Origin: Haplomitrium mnioides
Lineage: Eukaryota > Marchantiophyta > Haplomitriopsida > Calobryales
Direction: 5' to 3'
Length of the DNA stretch: 64,000 nucleotides
NCBI GenBank assembly: GCA_049999725.1
Contig: JBNGIS010013207.1
Location: forward strand, 62,001 to 126,000
Positions 44,109 to 56,181 of this stretch are shown here, piece after piece; the first letter of the stretch is position 1; each line of letters starts with the position of its first letter. The position numbers were made by a program, and so were the translations under genes. The notes below the pieces were generated by a model, which was not told the DNA's origin, ran no database searches, and was given only the letters and a program-made list of their open reading frames with translations.

Positions 44109-45404
44109 CTACCGACTTGGAATCTCCGATTGGATTATCGTTGGTCCCCCTCCTTCCTCCTCCTGGTTTACGTACCTCTTGAGACGGTCGAAATGCACTC
44201 GATTATCGAACTTGTGACCCTCTATTGTCTCCAATTCTGCTAACCCATTTCGATGCAGTTTTTTCAACACAAAAGGGCCCATCCATCTGGTGTGTAACTT
44301 CCTTGGGAAGTGCACAAACCTGTTGTCATACAACACCACTTGGTTTTAGACCCTTATCGTGTTGTTGCTTCCGCAATTGTTGTTGGTGCTCTAATTTTCC
44401 TTTGGCTTGCTATCTAGCTTCCTCCAAGCTCTCTAGTTGATATAATCTGTCCCTCTTGCTCCGATCCTCTGCCATCCTCTCCTCCTCCAGTAGTTGTCTG
44501 ATGGGTACTTCATACTCCACGAGCACCAGAGCGTGCTGTCCAAAGACCAACAAATAGGAGCTATGGCCAATTGTGGTCTTGTAAGCTAGATTATAGGCAT
44601 GGGTTGCAATTAGCAGCTTAAGATCTCAGCCCGCCTTGTTGGCTGCCATTGTCTTGCTGAGGATCTTACCCATGATCTCGTATGCCCTTTCTGTAAGCTC
44701 ATTAGCCTTGGGATGATAGGCTGTGATGCGGTAGTGCTTGACCAAGTATTTGGTAGTCAGGTCTTGGATTACCTGATTGGTGAAATATGTACCTTGATCA
44801 CTCACTAGCTCTAGTGGAGGCCCAAATTGGCAGAACATCTTTTCATACAAGAAAACGACCACTATCTTGGCATCATATTTCCGAGTAGCTCTAGCCTCCA
44901 CCCATTTCGTTGCATAATCCGCAGCTATTAGGATGTATCTGTTGCCCCTATTGGTGAAGAGTGCAATCAGGCTGATGAAAGCAATTCCCCACTTTTCAAA
45001 AGGTGTCAGGGGAATAATGGGGACCAAGGGATGATGTTGGTTAGTCGCTGGCCTCCCCGTCCTCTAGCATGCATCGCACCTCTTCACCCAGAAGTGGACA
45101 TCTTTGTGCAAAGTGGGCCACCAGTACCCTGCATCCAAAATATTTTTGATGGTGGTGTCCGCTACAAAATGGCCCCCCACCTCCTCTCCGTGCAAGGCCC
45201 ACATTACCACCGTGGATTGATCTCGCTCCAAGCATCGTCTGATCATCCCATCGTACCCTCTCTTGTGCAACACTCCCTAGATCAACAGGTATGGCTTCAT
45301 TTTTCTAAGGAACACGACAACTTCCTCTCTGTTGCTGCCTTTCAAGATTTGAGCTGAAATGAGGAATTCTGTTATTGTAGCATAATTTGTAGCCCTTTCA
45401 GCTT
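44109..45404 (-). pseudogene. Integrase remnant (element H)
   Basis: The zinc region (45273-45064) keeps H-F-W-V-K-R-C-D-A-C, then a TAG. The core (45027-44626) shows K-W-G-I-A-F: the first catalytic Asp is Ala (codon 44982-44980). S-D-Q-G-T-Y-F and the Glu of L-T-E-R-A are kept. TAG interrupts after N-K-A-G. The C-terminal module (44339-44109) reads W-M-G-P-F-V-L-K-K-L-H, as in A. Confidence 0.87.
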
Positions 45405-45920
45405 TCACTTGAACACGTCCTCATCCCAGAACACATCGTTCACCACCTGCGGATTGATTGGCCCAGCAATTCGTGAGAAGAAGTCGGTATTGCTATGCTT
45501 CCTCCTTGGCTTGATCCTCACTTCAAAGTATAACTTTTGCAGGAGCAGCACCCACCTTGCAATCTGATAGGTCACATCTGGTTTATTTACCATGTACTTG
45601 AGAGCATTGTGATCGGTGTGGAAAATCATCTTATAATGCAACAAGTAATGCCTGAATTTCTTCAGGGCATAAATAATTCCTAAGGCTTCCCGATCATAGC
45701 AAAGTAATTCTTCTCCACAAAGGCCAGAAGGCTGCTCGCAAAATAAATCAAAAGATCCTTGCCCTTCTCATCCATCTCGCTCAACACCACCTCGATGCAA
45801 AAGCAAGACACATCAATCATCACGTGAAAATCTCTCCCCTAGTTGGGAGGCACAAGAATAGGGGCACTTGCCAATCGCCTCTTCAATTACATGAAGCTCG
45901 CAAGCTTTTCGGGGGTGGCT
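45405..45920 (-). pseudogene. RNase H remnant (element H)
   Basis: The open piece 45644-45405 covers H-T-D-H-N-A-L-K-Y-M-V-N-K to F-F-S-R-I-A-G-P. Upstream, I-D-V-S-C-F and L-I-Y-F-A-S-S can be traced in other frames up to about 45830. Multiple stops occur. Confidence 0.8.
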
Positions 45921-46730
45921 TCAAAGGTGCTGCCCTCTTTGGTCATCTGGGTGAGGGGTTGAGCCACCGAGGCAAAGTGGTCGATAAATGTTCGGTAGTA
46001 TCCCCAAGAATCTTTTCACCTCCTTCAAGTTGGTTGGGAATGAGACATTCATCCATATGGCAATCTTCTCTTGGTCTACTTTGATGCCCCGACTAGAAAT
46101 CCAGTGTCCAAGAAGTATCCCCTCCTTCACCCTGAAGAAACATTTCTCTGGGTGCAATCTCAGCCCCGTCTCTCTGCATCGTTGGACGGTGAGCCTCACA
46201 TACCACTCGTGATCCTCCAACTTCCCATACACCATGAAATCGTCGATGGAGACCTCCAAGAATTCCTTCAGATAATCATGGAAGATGTTCATCATCATAA
46301 TTTGAAAAGTTCATGGTGCATTGCATAGTTAGAAGGGCATTCTTTGGAAGACAAACATCCCCCATTCCGTGGTGAATGCCGTTTTGAGCTGATCCTCCTC
46401 TCAGATCCAAATCTGGTTATATCCGGAATATCCGTCTAGGAAGCTATAAACCTCTTGCCCTGCCACCAAATCCAGCACCCCATCTGTGAAGGGCAGCGGG
46501 TAGTGATCCTTTTTCGTGGCCTCATTGGGCTTCCAAAAATCCTGGCACACTCGGATTTTCCTTTCACCATCTTGCCCCACTTTCTTGGACACCACCACTA
46601 GCGGGGATACCCATTCACTGTTCAACACTGAATAGATGAAATCTGCCTCCATTAGCTTGTCAATTTCCTCTTTCACCAATAGGGAGAAGCAGGTGTTCAT
46701 TTTGTATTGGCGCTATCCTACCGGAATTGC
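45921..46730 (-). pseudogene. Reverse transcriptase remnant (element H)
   Basis: The N-half (46700-46401) has K-E-E-I-D-K-L-M-E-A and K-K-D-H-Y-P-L-P-F. After stops, the C-half (46298-45921) has M-M-M-N-I-F-H-D-Y-L-K-E-F and the active site V-S-I-D-D-F, with Ser where others have Phe but both Asp kept. A frameshift after K-R-F-L-G-I scrambles the end of the connection region. Confidence 0.85.
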
Positions 46731-47790
46731 TGTGGGCTCTAAGTCAATCTGGTGTTCTCCCAATTCCCTCGGAACTCCCTTCAAATCTACGTGACTCCAA
46801 GAAAAGGCATCACTGAAGTTACTTAGGAGTTGGGTGATGGCTTCCTTTGATTCTTTGGGCAATTCAACTCCTATATGGGATGCCCATCCTTCTTGGACCA
46901 CCATTTGCTTGTGTTTAGATTCACTTACCGCCCCCATCTCATTTCTCCATTGCGCCCCTTCCTCTTACATCAGTGTCACCAATCGCAACCCCCCTTCCAC
47001 CCGGTGAGACTCTTCGGACTTCTTTGGGTCCACCCCTTGCATCCGATGAGACACTTTGAACCCCTCTTGTCTTCCTGCCTTAGTGTCTGCATCCCCTACG
47101 TAATCTCTCGTGGCTTCCCTCCGATGGTGTTCTATTTCTGTGTACTCTTCTTTCTCAATTTGACTTACAAACCCCACACCTTCTTCTGACAGATCCTCCT
47201 CTGTTGCCTTGCTCATCATCTAAACCTAATAGTGGTATTCCAACTCTTCCTCCTCCTCGGACCACTCACTGTCATACTCCTCTTCTGGTTGCATTTCCCC
47301 CAAGTGAGGATTAGGTCCATAGTGCACTACTGTCTTCTCGGGACCAAACACCAGCGTTGAATTCCCCCAATTATGCAGGACTCTGGTCCCATACAGGGAG
47401 GGTCTCCTAATTAGTACAAGGTATGGAGACGCTCTGGCTGGTCGCATGACCAGGTAATTCAGCTTAAACTCTTTTCCTCCGATGAAGGTGGGCACTTGGA
47501 GAAGGGAGCCTAATGGTTTCACCCGGGATCCATCCACCAGCCTCATGATTCTGGCTATGGGTTGGAATTCCGTGAATCCCAGCTTGTGAGCGGTCTCCTC
47601 CACCATCATGCTCACTCCTGCCCCTCCGTCTACAGGCACCAACGATAGTGTGCACCCTACGATCTGAATGTCGATCTCAAGGGCCCATTTTGTCCTCACA
47701 CACTAGCTACAAATCCGCTGGAGCCTCCACTTGGGGCAGCCTTCTCCTCCTCTTGGCTCCCATTAACGATTCTCGGAGCTACCTTCTATA
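46731..47790 (-). pseudogene. Protease and protease-RT linker remnant (element H)
   Basis: The open frame 47699-47226 gives the near-complete protease: I-D-I-Q-I-V-G-C, the site P-V-D-G-G-A-G (47630-47619), R-L-V-D-G-S-R-V-K-P-L-G, and an acidic E-E-E-E-L-E-Y-H-Y end. In R-P-S-L-Y-G the usual Trp is Ser. The linker continues at 47219-46965 and 46937-46713, the latter ending in F-S-D-A-F-S-W-S-H-V-D-L before RT. Confidence 0.83.
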
Positions 47791-49629
47791 CACCGGGCTG
47801 TCCTTGATCAATTGGCCCACTGTGGCCGTAACAAGACAATCCCTCACATCTGCCTGAATGTTGTATGGGACAGGTTTTGCTCCATCTTTTGGGTCTGTGA
47901 TCTTCGCCCTTGCTTCCTTAATCCCTCCCTGCTGCTTGCGAACCTCCTTCAGGGTCTCCAGCGCTGCCTTCTCCTCCTCCAATGCTTCTAGAGCCTCCAA
48001 TTGCTTCCTTACGTGGTCATGTTGCTTGGGATATAACCACTTCGGATTATCCCTCTGGTAATCCGAGTCACTCCGTGACGAGGATGCTTGAGCTGTCCCC
48101 TTCTTGCCTTTCCTCTCACTTTTCCTCTGACTCTTCTTCTTGGCCTTTGCCCCGACTCTAGTCACCACTCGATAGCAATCTTCAAGAGTGGGTGTCTCCC
48201 ATCCGGGCAATTCCGCTTCCTCCTCCTTCTACAAGGCTATGAGATTGACAATTGCCGAGGGGGGGGGGAATTTGTACCTGGGCCGGGGGATGCATTGGGC
48301 CTTCGGGTTAGTGTGCAATTGACAGCCACATGCCTCTCCTTCTTGCATTGGAGGCAAAAGGCAGGCGGTTGGCCGAAACCGCTCTTCCATGGCTCCGGTC
48401 AGTTAGAGGAAATGTGGCCGGGCTAGTCACAATTCCAGCATACCATGATTGTTGTCCGGGGTTGCCGATTAGCAGCCCACTGGTTTCCTAGCCCTCCACT
48501 CCCCCTGCAGGCCTGCTCAACATGGTTCGAGACCGCTTACTGATCTGATATACCGTCTCAAGGGCCTCTCCATCACATATTCCACTTCCTCCCTCACGTA
48601 GTGTACCACATTATTTTCTGCCACGCATTCCTGAGAGGAGTGGCCATGTTTGTTACATCTCATACACCACACTTCGACTCGCTCGGTGGGTAAAGGCCGA
48701 CTGTCCAGTTTGATTCCTGCTAGGAGGATATTCATCACTTCCATCTTGGTGCTCAACTCCTCAATTCGATCCCTCCTCCCTTGCCTCTTGCTCGTCTCGG
48801 GTTTGGGTTCACTTCTTCTATATTTTCCTTTGCTGCCCCCCTTGTGCTGATGCACCTCTCTCTCCTTGGCTTGTGTTTTCTTCTTCAGATCCTTTTGTTT
48901 TTCCTTCTTCCGGGATGACCGGTCTTCCTCTGAGCTACTGCTGTCCGAGTCGCTCTCGCTTTCCAAGGAAGCTGCGGAACTTTTATCTGTCTCCTCTTCG
49001 CTATCCGAAGTGGTCGAAGAGTCATCGAACTCATATTTTTCTTTGGCCTTTTTGCAAGAGCTCGTGATTGCAGCCTTTACATGGGAGCAGGTTGCATTGA
49101 CCACCTCCTCTAGTGTCTGTGGATCCGTTTGCCTCACCCAAGTCCCAATTCCCCTAGGCAGGGTTGCCATGAACCACGTTGTAAGCATCCCATCTGTGGA
49201 TGGGGGATTCACCTTCTGAGCCACCTTCTTAAACCTCTAGAGGAATTTCGTGACAGACTCTTTCTTCTTCATCCTTAGCTTACCCATTTTGAACAATGCC
49301 TCTGTTTCCTCGCCGATTCCTTTGAACTCCGCAATGAAGGCAGCTTTAAAGGCTCCCAAGTCCCTCTTGACATTGTCGGGAAAATCCTTGTACCATGGGT
49401 GGGCCTCTCCCTTTAGGATTGTTAGCAGAATTCTGATTTTTACATGGCTTTCTCCATTAGTTGCCTCAATGTTCTCCAGATCATCCAGCCAAGCATCAGG
49501 GTTGTCCTTCGAACGCCCCTTGAAGGATTTGTATTTAAATCTGCCCCTCAATCCAGATAGGGGCATCAGGTGTACCATCCTAGCACTGGGCAAGGACAAT
49601 TCCACCCACAAATTGATGCCTCCCTCCAC
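47791..49629 (-). pseudogene. Gag and gag-protease linker remnant (element H)
   Basis: The capsid domain (49629-49237) has G-R-F-K-Y-K-S-F-K-G-R, W-L-D-D-L-E-N and H-P-W-Y-K-D-F. After a stop the frame continues (49224-48517) through L-N-P-P-S-T-D-G-M-L, an acidic serine-rich stretch, a lysine-rich stretch and the first knuckle C-M-R-C-N-K-H-G-H-S-S-Q-E-C. The second knuckle has an internal TAG and ends in TGA instead of its last Cys. The third is recognisable near 48330. An 11-G run near 48261 precedes the linker (48210-47779, basic then D-Y-Q-R-D-N-P-K-W). The first shared ATG is at 49578; upstream the frame has GTG. Confidence 0.85.
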
Positions 49630-49758
49630 ATTTCCTCAACAAGGTCAAAACCAGTTGCTCTGTTTCTTGGAATTCTCCTTCACAATTTGACTGTGGATCC
49701 TTGGTGCACAAAGTGATATCTTGGCCTCGGGTTGGTCTCAGGTTTCTGCAAACTTTTT

Positions 49759-49775
49759 TCCTCCTTCTAGCACCA
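49759..49775 (-). promoter_or_regulatory. Primer-binding site of element H
   Basis: The minus strand reads TGGTGCTAGAAGGAGGA, 8 bases inside the LTR edge at 49784. It differs from element I's site mainly by one C-to-T change. Confidence 0.78.
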
Positions 49776-49783
49776 AAAATTTA

Positions 49784-52700
49784 TGTCACCTCCTTCCTTC
49801 AAGCCTTAACCTTCACAGGTGCCACTTGGAAGGCAGGGGAGGACAAAAACATGGGAATAAGGTTCTTTTGTGAGATGGCTCCTATCCAGTTATCACTTTG
49901 AGGCTTTAAAGGATATATCTTTACCTTTCAAGCCCTTTCCTCACCTCAACATTCACATCAGAAGTCAATTTGCTCATTCACCCACAATGCCAGAGTACAC
50001 ATGCACATAAACCCAAGTATCTCTATGGTAATCTTCAATGTAATTCAGAGGTCCCAAATTTGGGCCTAGCCACCTTGTATACACTTCAGAAGCAAAATGG
50101 AATGACCCCTGTGTCACAAAAAAATAACAAGAGACTTGACTCCCCCTCGCAGGGTTGTCCTAAGGTCTGAACGAGTAGAATTCCTCCCTATTTCTAGTCT
50201 TAAATGTTTCCTACACATTATAACATAATTCGGGAGCAGAATGCAATGACCCTAGAGTCACAAGACTATGTCAAGGGACTTGACTCCCCCTCCACAGGGC
50301 TGTCTCAAGGTCTAAACAACTAGTACCTGTATGATCCTAGTTCTAATTGCTTCTTATACAATATAACATAATTCAAATTTCACTAACACACTCATACACA
50401 ATTACAACCATACACACTCATTGCACTTCACCAAAATCAGAGGCCTTGCAGGACCACCAAGATTGACCTGCCCAGCAGACTCCTCCTTTCTTCCTCAACT
50501 TACCACCTCAATCTTCCTTTCCTCTCCCACACACACACCTTTCTTCTAGATAGTTTTTCAACTTCCCTTGCAAGAAGCTTTGGATTTACTTCCTCATGCT
50601 TGGAAGAGGATTTCTTTCACTTCCACCTCTGGAAGACAGTCCTCCAGACTGGTGGCAGCTCAATTCACTTTTGAGCCTCGAACAGGTCTTCTCCATAGTG
50701 CGTGGGCACTTACGCAACTACCCTCTCCTCAGTTCCACTTGAAAGATAACACTGGAGCACACTTTGAGCACTCCGGGTTGATGCTCCTACACAGAGGATG
50801 CAGAGACGACCCCAAGATCCCACTTGGTAGCCTCTCCCAAATTCTCAACAGAAAGGGATCCCCTTCAAATCTCCTATATCGATTCACCTTCTCTACAAGT
50901 CCACCCGCAGAGATGAGTCCACTTGGATCGCCCAAACCTCTAGAGCTCCTCGCCCAACAATTCTCGGCGCCGCTCGAGCTCACCTCCACCCCTGCTAGCC
51001 CCTTGCACGAGTACACTCGCCTCACGTAAATTGTCACTCGAGTCCCCTTCTGCCTTACCTCGTTGCGTCTTCATGTCCGAAGATCGCTGGCGCGTCTCTA
51101 GCTTGCTTGCACACCAACCCGATCAAATTCGAAGCTTGTCATTGTATACCCATCGCTCCTCCGCCCCCTCCGAATCCTTCTTGTTAGAAAAAGGTCCTTA
51201 TTCCCGTTAGGCTCGGCTCCGGACATGGCGTCACGTGTACCGTCTATTCCCAGAATGCTTCCAAGTACAATGGTCACACGGGGTTGAGTCCAATGAATCT
51301 TGTGAACTAAGATTCCAAAGATTCCTGCGGAACCGAGTTCGAAGAACCCCGCCAAACAAGGTTCCGAAGAATCCTACGGAACAGGGTCTGAAGGAATCTT
51401 GCAGATTTGAGTCTAAAGATTCCCGTGGATCCGAGTCGGTAGAACCCAGCGGAACCCAGAGCCCGCTATTGACTTTCTCTCCGTTGTCGTCGTTCGACGC
51501 CGCATTTAACTTAGAAGTTGAAGAAATGCATTGACCTTGTTTTGTAGTTGACTACGAATCCCAATCTAAAGAATGCAACGGACAGGGAAGTCCGAAGGAT
51601 CCCTCGGATTCCTCCGAAGCGCCACTTGTCCAAGGCTAACTTTCTTCCGTGGCCGCTGTCTAACATCATTTTCAACATGGAAGGTGAACCACCACGCTGA
51701 CCTTCGTCCGTGGTTGACATCTCTTTGACCCGAAGGATTCAACGGGCTCCTCCAAAGCGCCACGTATTTGAAACTGCGCCGTTTGACACTGTTTTCAACA
51801 AGGAAGGTGGACCGCCGCGCTAACCTTCGTCCATGGTTGACTTCTCTCTAACTCGAAGGATCCAACGGGCTCCTCTGAAGCGCCACGTATCGGAGGCCAC
51901 GTCGTTTAACGCCGTTTTCAACAGGGAAGGTAGATCGCCACGGTGACCTGGTTCCAAAGAATCCAACGAGCTCCTCTGAAGTGCCATGTGTTCGCTGAAT
52001 CTCCTAGACACCTTTGAACCCGCCACGTTTCCGAGGGAGCGCCGTCTGACGCTGTTTTCAACGGAGAAGCTTGACCGCCGCATTGAGCTTAGGTTCCGAA
52101 GAAGACCGCGGACACCCGTATGCCGACCACGTTTCCACAAAGCCCCGTGGGTCTCCTATGCCTACCACATCTCCGCAAAGATCCGCGGACACCTTGGGCT
52201 TGCCACGTCTCCACAAAGGCCCGCGGGCACCCTGGGCATGCCATGTCTCCACAAAGATCTGCGGACACCCTAGGCATGCCATGTCTCCACAAAGGCCCGC
52301 GAACACCATGGGCCCACCACGTCTCCGTTGAATCTTTTTGGACACTTCTAAGGATGCCACATTTGTGTTGAATCTCTCGGAGCCCTCCGAAGACGACACA
52401 TTTCCGCAAAGACTTGTAGACACTAAAGGAAGAGGTCGCGGACCCCAGTAGAACCTGCTTAACGCTTGAGGGATCGGAGCATCCCCCAATCCTTGGTTTG
52501 GTCCCTGCTCACAAAGGCCCTGGCCCCTCCTTTCTATTCTTGATTCCTGCTTTTGGTGCGTGGCATCTGAAGGCTTGCCTTGCGGCCTTTTCTTGTCTGC
52601 AGTCCCCCTCACCCATTAGCGCTCTTTGATCTCTGCCCCGCAGCTTCAATCCTCCTCCTCTGGCCTCCGCTTCTTCCCGTTCTAACATCGATTACTGCCT

Positions 52701-52957
52701 CCCGATGATACTTATGCTCTCTTCCACTTCCGTAAAATTTTAGTCGTGCTCCCCTACTTGATGGCTACCACAACTCCCTTCTCTCCTTCGGAAACGATCC
52801 CGTTCCACTCCTCGGATCCCTGCGATCCGCTCGTACTCACTGATTGGAGTCAATCCGCTGCTTTCGAGGTACTTTAGCACTTTCAAGAGGGAGATTGTCC
52901 CAATGCCACCTCCGATCTCGTGAATTCTTCCTTATTGCCCCATGTCAATGGCTGATA
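49784..52957 (-). repeat. 5' LTR (LTR1) of element H
   Basis: The minus strand starts TATCAGCCATTGACATGG (52957, first TG decayed to TA) and ends GGAGGTGACA (49784), 3174 bp. It carries the same three minisatellite types as the 3' LTR but with fewer copies. Confidence 0.88.
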
Positions 52958-52962
52958 GAGGA
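52958..52962. repeat. Target-site duplication of element H, right copy
   Basis: GAGGA is identical to 40504-40508. Confidence 0.88.
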
Positions 52963-53550
52963 ATATTCTAGAATCTTCCGTAGTCAACTTTAGAACCCAT
53001 AGTCATCGTGGCGGTCCACCTTTCTTGTTGAAAGCGGCGTCCGACGGCGCTTTGTGGGAGAAGGTCAACCTCGGACTGAGGAGTCTGAGGGATTATGCGG
53101 ACTCCCCTATCTGTTGGATCCTTCAGGTCAGAGCTGCGGAGAACTATGGACACAGGTCAACGCATCGGTCCACCTTTCTTGTTGAAAATAGCGTCGGACG
53201 ACGCCTTGGGGAAGAAGGTCAACCTCAGACTCAGGAGTTTGAGGGATTTTGCCGACTCCTGTGTTTGTTGGATCCTTCGGGTCAGAGCGTGGTCAACCAC
53301 GGACGCATGTCAGTGTGACGGTCATGCTTCGAGGTTGAAGATGGCGTCGGACGACGACCACGAAGGAAAAGTCAACCTCGGAACTCAAGGCTTGAGGGAT
53401 CCTTTGGACTCACCAATCCATTGGATTCTTCAGACTTGGGTCCGTGGTCAACTGTGGATCAAGGCCAATGTGGCCGTCAAGCTTCCAAGTTGAAGATGGT
53501 GTCGGACGGCGGTTGTGGAAGAAAAGTCAACAGCGGACTCAGGGTTCTGC

Positions 53551-53646
53551 GGGATTCTTCAGACTCAGTTCTGTGGGATTCTTTAGACTTGGATCCGTGG
53601 GATTCTTTGGACTCGAATTCGGGAGATTCTTCGAACCAGACTCCGT
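53551..53646 (+). repeat. 24-bp minisatellite in LTR1
   Basis: GGGATTCTTCAGACTCAGTT-type units start at 53551, 53575, 53599 and 53623, exactly 24 apart. More diverged versions occur near 780-900, 7500-7700, 51290-51440, 56430-56540 and 59820-59990. Confidence 0.85.
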
Positions 53647-54139
53647 AACCTTTGGAACAAATCATTGTACTTGGATCATTCCACAAATAGTCGGGACAGG
53701 TGTCGCCACGTCTAGAGCTCAAGGACAACGGGAATAACAACCTTTTCAAATAGGGCAGATACGTAGGGGCAGAAGCGCAAGGGGTATAGATCGACGGGCT
53801 GCAACATTAAACGGGTTGGTGTGCATGCAAATTAGAGACGTACAAACGATCTCGGGAGAGGAAGACGCAATAAGGTAAGGTAGAGGGGATTCCAGTGAAG
53901 ATTTTTGTGAGATGAGTGGACTTGTGCAAGGGGTTAGCCGGGGTGGAGGTGGACTTGAGGGGCGTCAAGAATTGCTGGGTGGAGAGCTATAGAGGCTCGG
54001 GCGATCCAGGTGAACTCATCCCTGCGGGTGAACCAGTAGTGGAGGTGAATCAATACGGGAAATTGAATGGGATCTTATTTTTCTAGAATTCGGGAAAGGC
54101 TGCCAAGGGGGATCTTGGAGTCGTCTCAGCATCATCTGT

Positions 54140-54465
54140 GTTGTGAAGGCATGGGATGGTTTTGTGAAGATTTTAAAGTGCTTAAACCCCTATCATAGCA
54201 TGGGATGTACTTTGATGAAGTATGGAGAAGACTTAGAAGTTATTAGGAGAAACTTAGATTTGATCGGTTTTCTTTAATATGTGTAGAATTGAGTACAGAG
54301 TAAATTGTGTTCTTATTAGAAATGTTTAGAAGCTGATATTTTATACAGGGATATAATAGTGCTTAAGTAATAAGTACCAATTTACAAAAGTGAAAAAGCT
54401 ATTGTAAACCGGAAGTTATAACCGGTCAAAGTTACAAAAGTGAGCTGCTTCAATTGGAGTTTGTT
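54140..54465. other. AT-rich block replacing part of the solo LTR1
   Basis: Alignment with A's LTR breaks near 54140 and resumes near 54465 (GAGGAGGCCAGTCC). The intervening sequence is AT-rich, unlike the rest of the LTR. It repeats TTACAAAAGTGA (about 54373 and 54433) around AAACCGGAAGTTATAACCGG. I see no coding or element ends. Confidence 0.5.
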
Positions 54466-54982
54466 GAGGAGGCCAGTCCTTGTGGTTCTGTAAGGCATAC
54501 GATTTTGGTGAAGTGCAACGCATATGTGTATGAGTGTGTTTGTTAGATTTGAATTCTGCTGTATTTTATAAGAATTACCTAGGACTAGGAGCATACAGGT
54601 ATTCCATTTGTTTGACCCTGAGATAACTTTACAAAGGGGGAGTGAGGTCCCTTGATATTGTTCCGTGATACTTAGGGTATTGTATTCTGCCCCTGATTTG
54701 TATATAAGGTGGTGGGGTCCCTGAATTATATTGCATATTACCCCAAGAATACCTTTTCCATGTGTATGTGTGTGTTGGCATTGAGTGTCAATGAGCAAGA
54801 AAGCTGTTGGGGGGATTGTTGATCTATGAAAGGGCATATAAGGAGAAGAAGAATTCCTTAAAGCCTCAAAGAGATAACTTGCAAAGGGCCATCTCACAAA
54901 AGAACCTTTTTCCCTTGTTTTGTCCTCCCTTGACTTCTAAGTGGCACTTGTGAAGGTTAAGGCCTAAAGGAGGGTAGTGATA

Positions 54983-56175
54983 GCCCTTTTGGTCCACTCT
55001 TTCAATCGAGGTTTTTGTTGTTTCCATCAAGTCAAGTCAAAGCTACAAATTTCAATGTACGAGAGTTTTCCTTTTCCGATCGGGCATGATGGTCCAACAT
55101 CCCCATGGAAAACGGCATTGGGCAACGCTCTATTGGAAGAAGTCAACAATTAGGTCAAACCGTTGTTGATCAGGTCCATTGTTGGCCATCGAGTCCATCA
55201 TCGACTATTGGATCTACTGTTGCCTATCTGGTTCGAATAGGTTTATTGGGTTATTGTGATCTTCCTTCTTGGGATCGGGCCGATCTTTTTTATTGAATCA
55301 CTCTATCAGATGGTTGACCATCGACGACCTCAAAACAGGTGTCACCTCCTGAGCAATTGGCACAATATTTGAATAATGGTGAGGTGTTCCTTACTACTAT
55401 CTCATAGAGAGATTTCTAAGCAAGGGTCAAGATGAAAGGCAATCAAGGAACGGACAAGCGAGATTGCCTTACCTCGAAGTGTGAGGGGCTCATGTGTCAA
55501 GGAAGAGTGGATGTGCACAATTGTGTGAGCTGATGAATTGTTGATGCAACTGAGCTTGTGTAAGGTGAGCAGCAAAGATAGAGAACCAATTCTAGTAACA
55601 CTTCAATTGAAGCAAGTGAACTCGCGTGGGAGGGCTATCACGAATAGAGGTGGATTTGAGGGGCATTGAGAATTGATAGGCAGGAAGCTTTAGAGGCTAA
55701 GGTAATCCAAGTGTACTCATTCTTGAAGGTGAACCTGTGTTCGAAGGTGGATTGATACTTGAAGGAGAAGAGAATTCGTTCAGCCTGCAATTCATGAGAG
55801 GCAGCCAAGGGGAGGTCCTAGTGTCGTCTCAACTTTGGATTACAGAAGAGCATCAACCCTAATAGCGCTTGGAGGGTGGTGATGGTAAGTAATTCAAAGG
55901 GGGCTTAAGCAAGGGGTGGATGTGTGTCAGTCTAGTCTCTTGGTTGCTAAGTTGAGAAACCCCCAAAGCAACCCATGAGCACCGAAATTTTGCTAGTGAG
56001 GGATTCTTCTTAGTGGGAGGAAGATGAAATTGTGTTGCTTGATTGTTGGAGGAGTGTGGGAGGAGGAATCCTGATCGAGCGCAGAACTGGAAAATGTATT
56101 TCAGATCTTCCCTCTAGGTTCAGATTTGGATTACAAGGGTCTAGCCCTCTTCTCCTCCTCCAACTCAACCCAAGT
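54983..56175 (+). repeat. 3' LTR3 of element G, second part
   Basis: It resumes LTR3 exactly where 39590 left off and matches 23836 to about 25025. The end is uncertain: TG..CA logic would place it at CAACTCA near 56166, but similarity to the other copy extends a few bases into CCCAAG. Confidence 0.75.
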
Positions 56176-56181
56176 ACGCCA

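Larger units (their letters stand above)
40509..52957 (-). mobile_element. Complete Ty3/gypsy element H (LTR1), 12.4 kb
   Basis: This is the only element in the window with both LTRs, PBS, gag, protease, RT, RNase H, integrase, PPT and perfect 5-bp target duplications. It lies inside the solo LTR1. The two LTRs differ by about 26 of 245 bases in the stretch I compared by hand (about 40715-40960 against 49986-50230), so the insertion is old despite being the innermost one. All coding domains carry stops or frameshifts. Confidence 0.92.
39591..54982 (+). mobile_element. Solo LTR1 (+), split by element H
   Basis: The halves 39591-40508 and 52958-54982 together make about 2.94 kb and follow the order of A's 3' LTR. 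The left edge ATTCAGCCGGTGACATG and right edge GGGTAGTGATA are slightly decayed LTR1 ends. The flanks ATCCT (39586-39590) and GCCCT (54983-54987) could be a worn target duplication; the uninterrupted LTR3 has GTCCT there. No internal coding region belongs to it, so it is a solo LTR. Confidence 0.78.
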
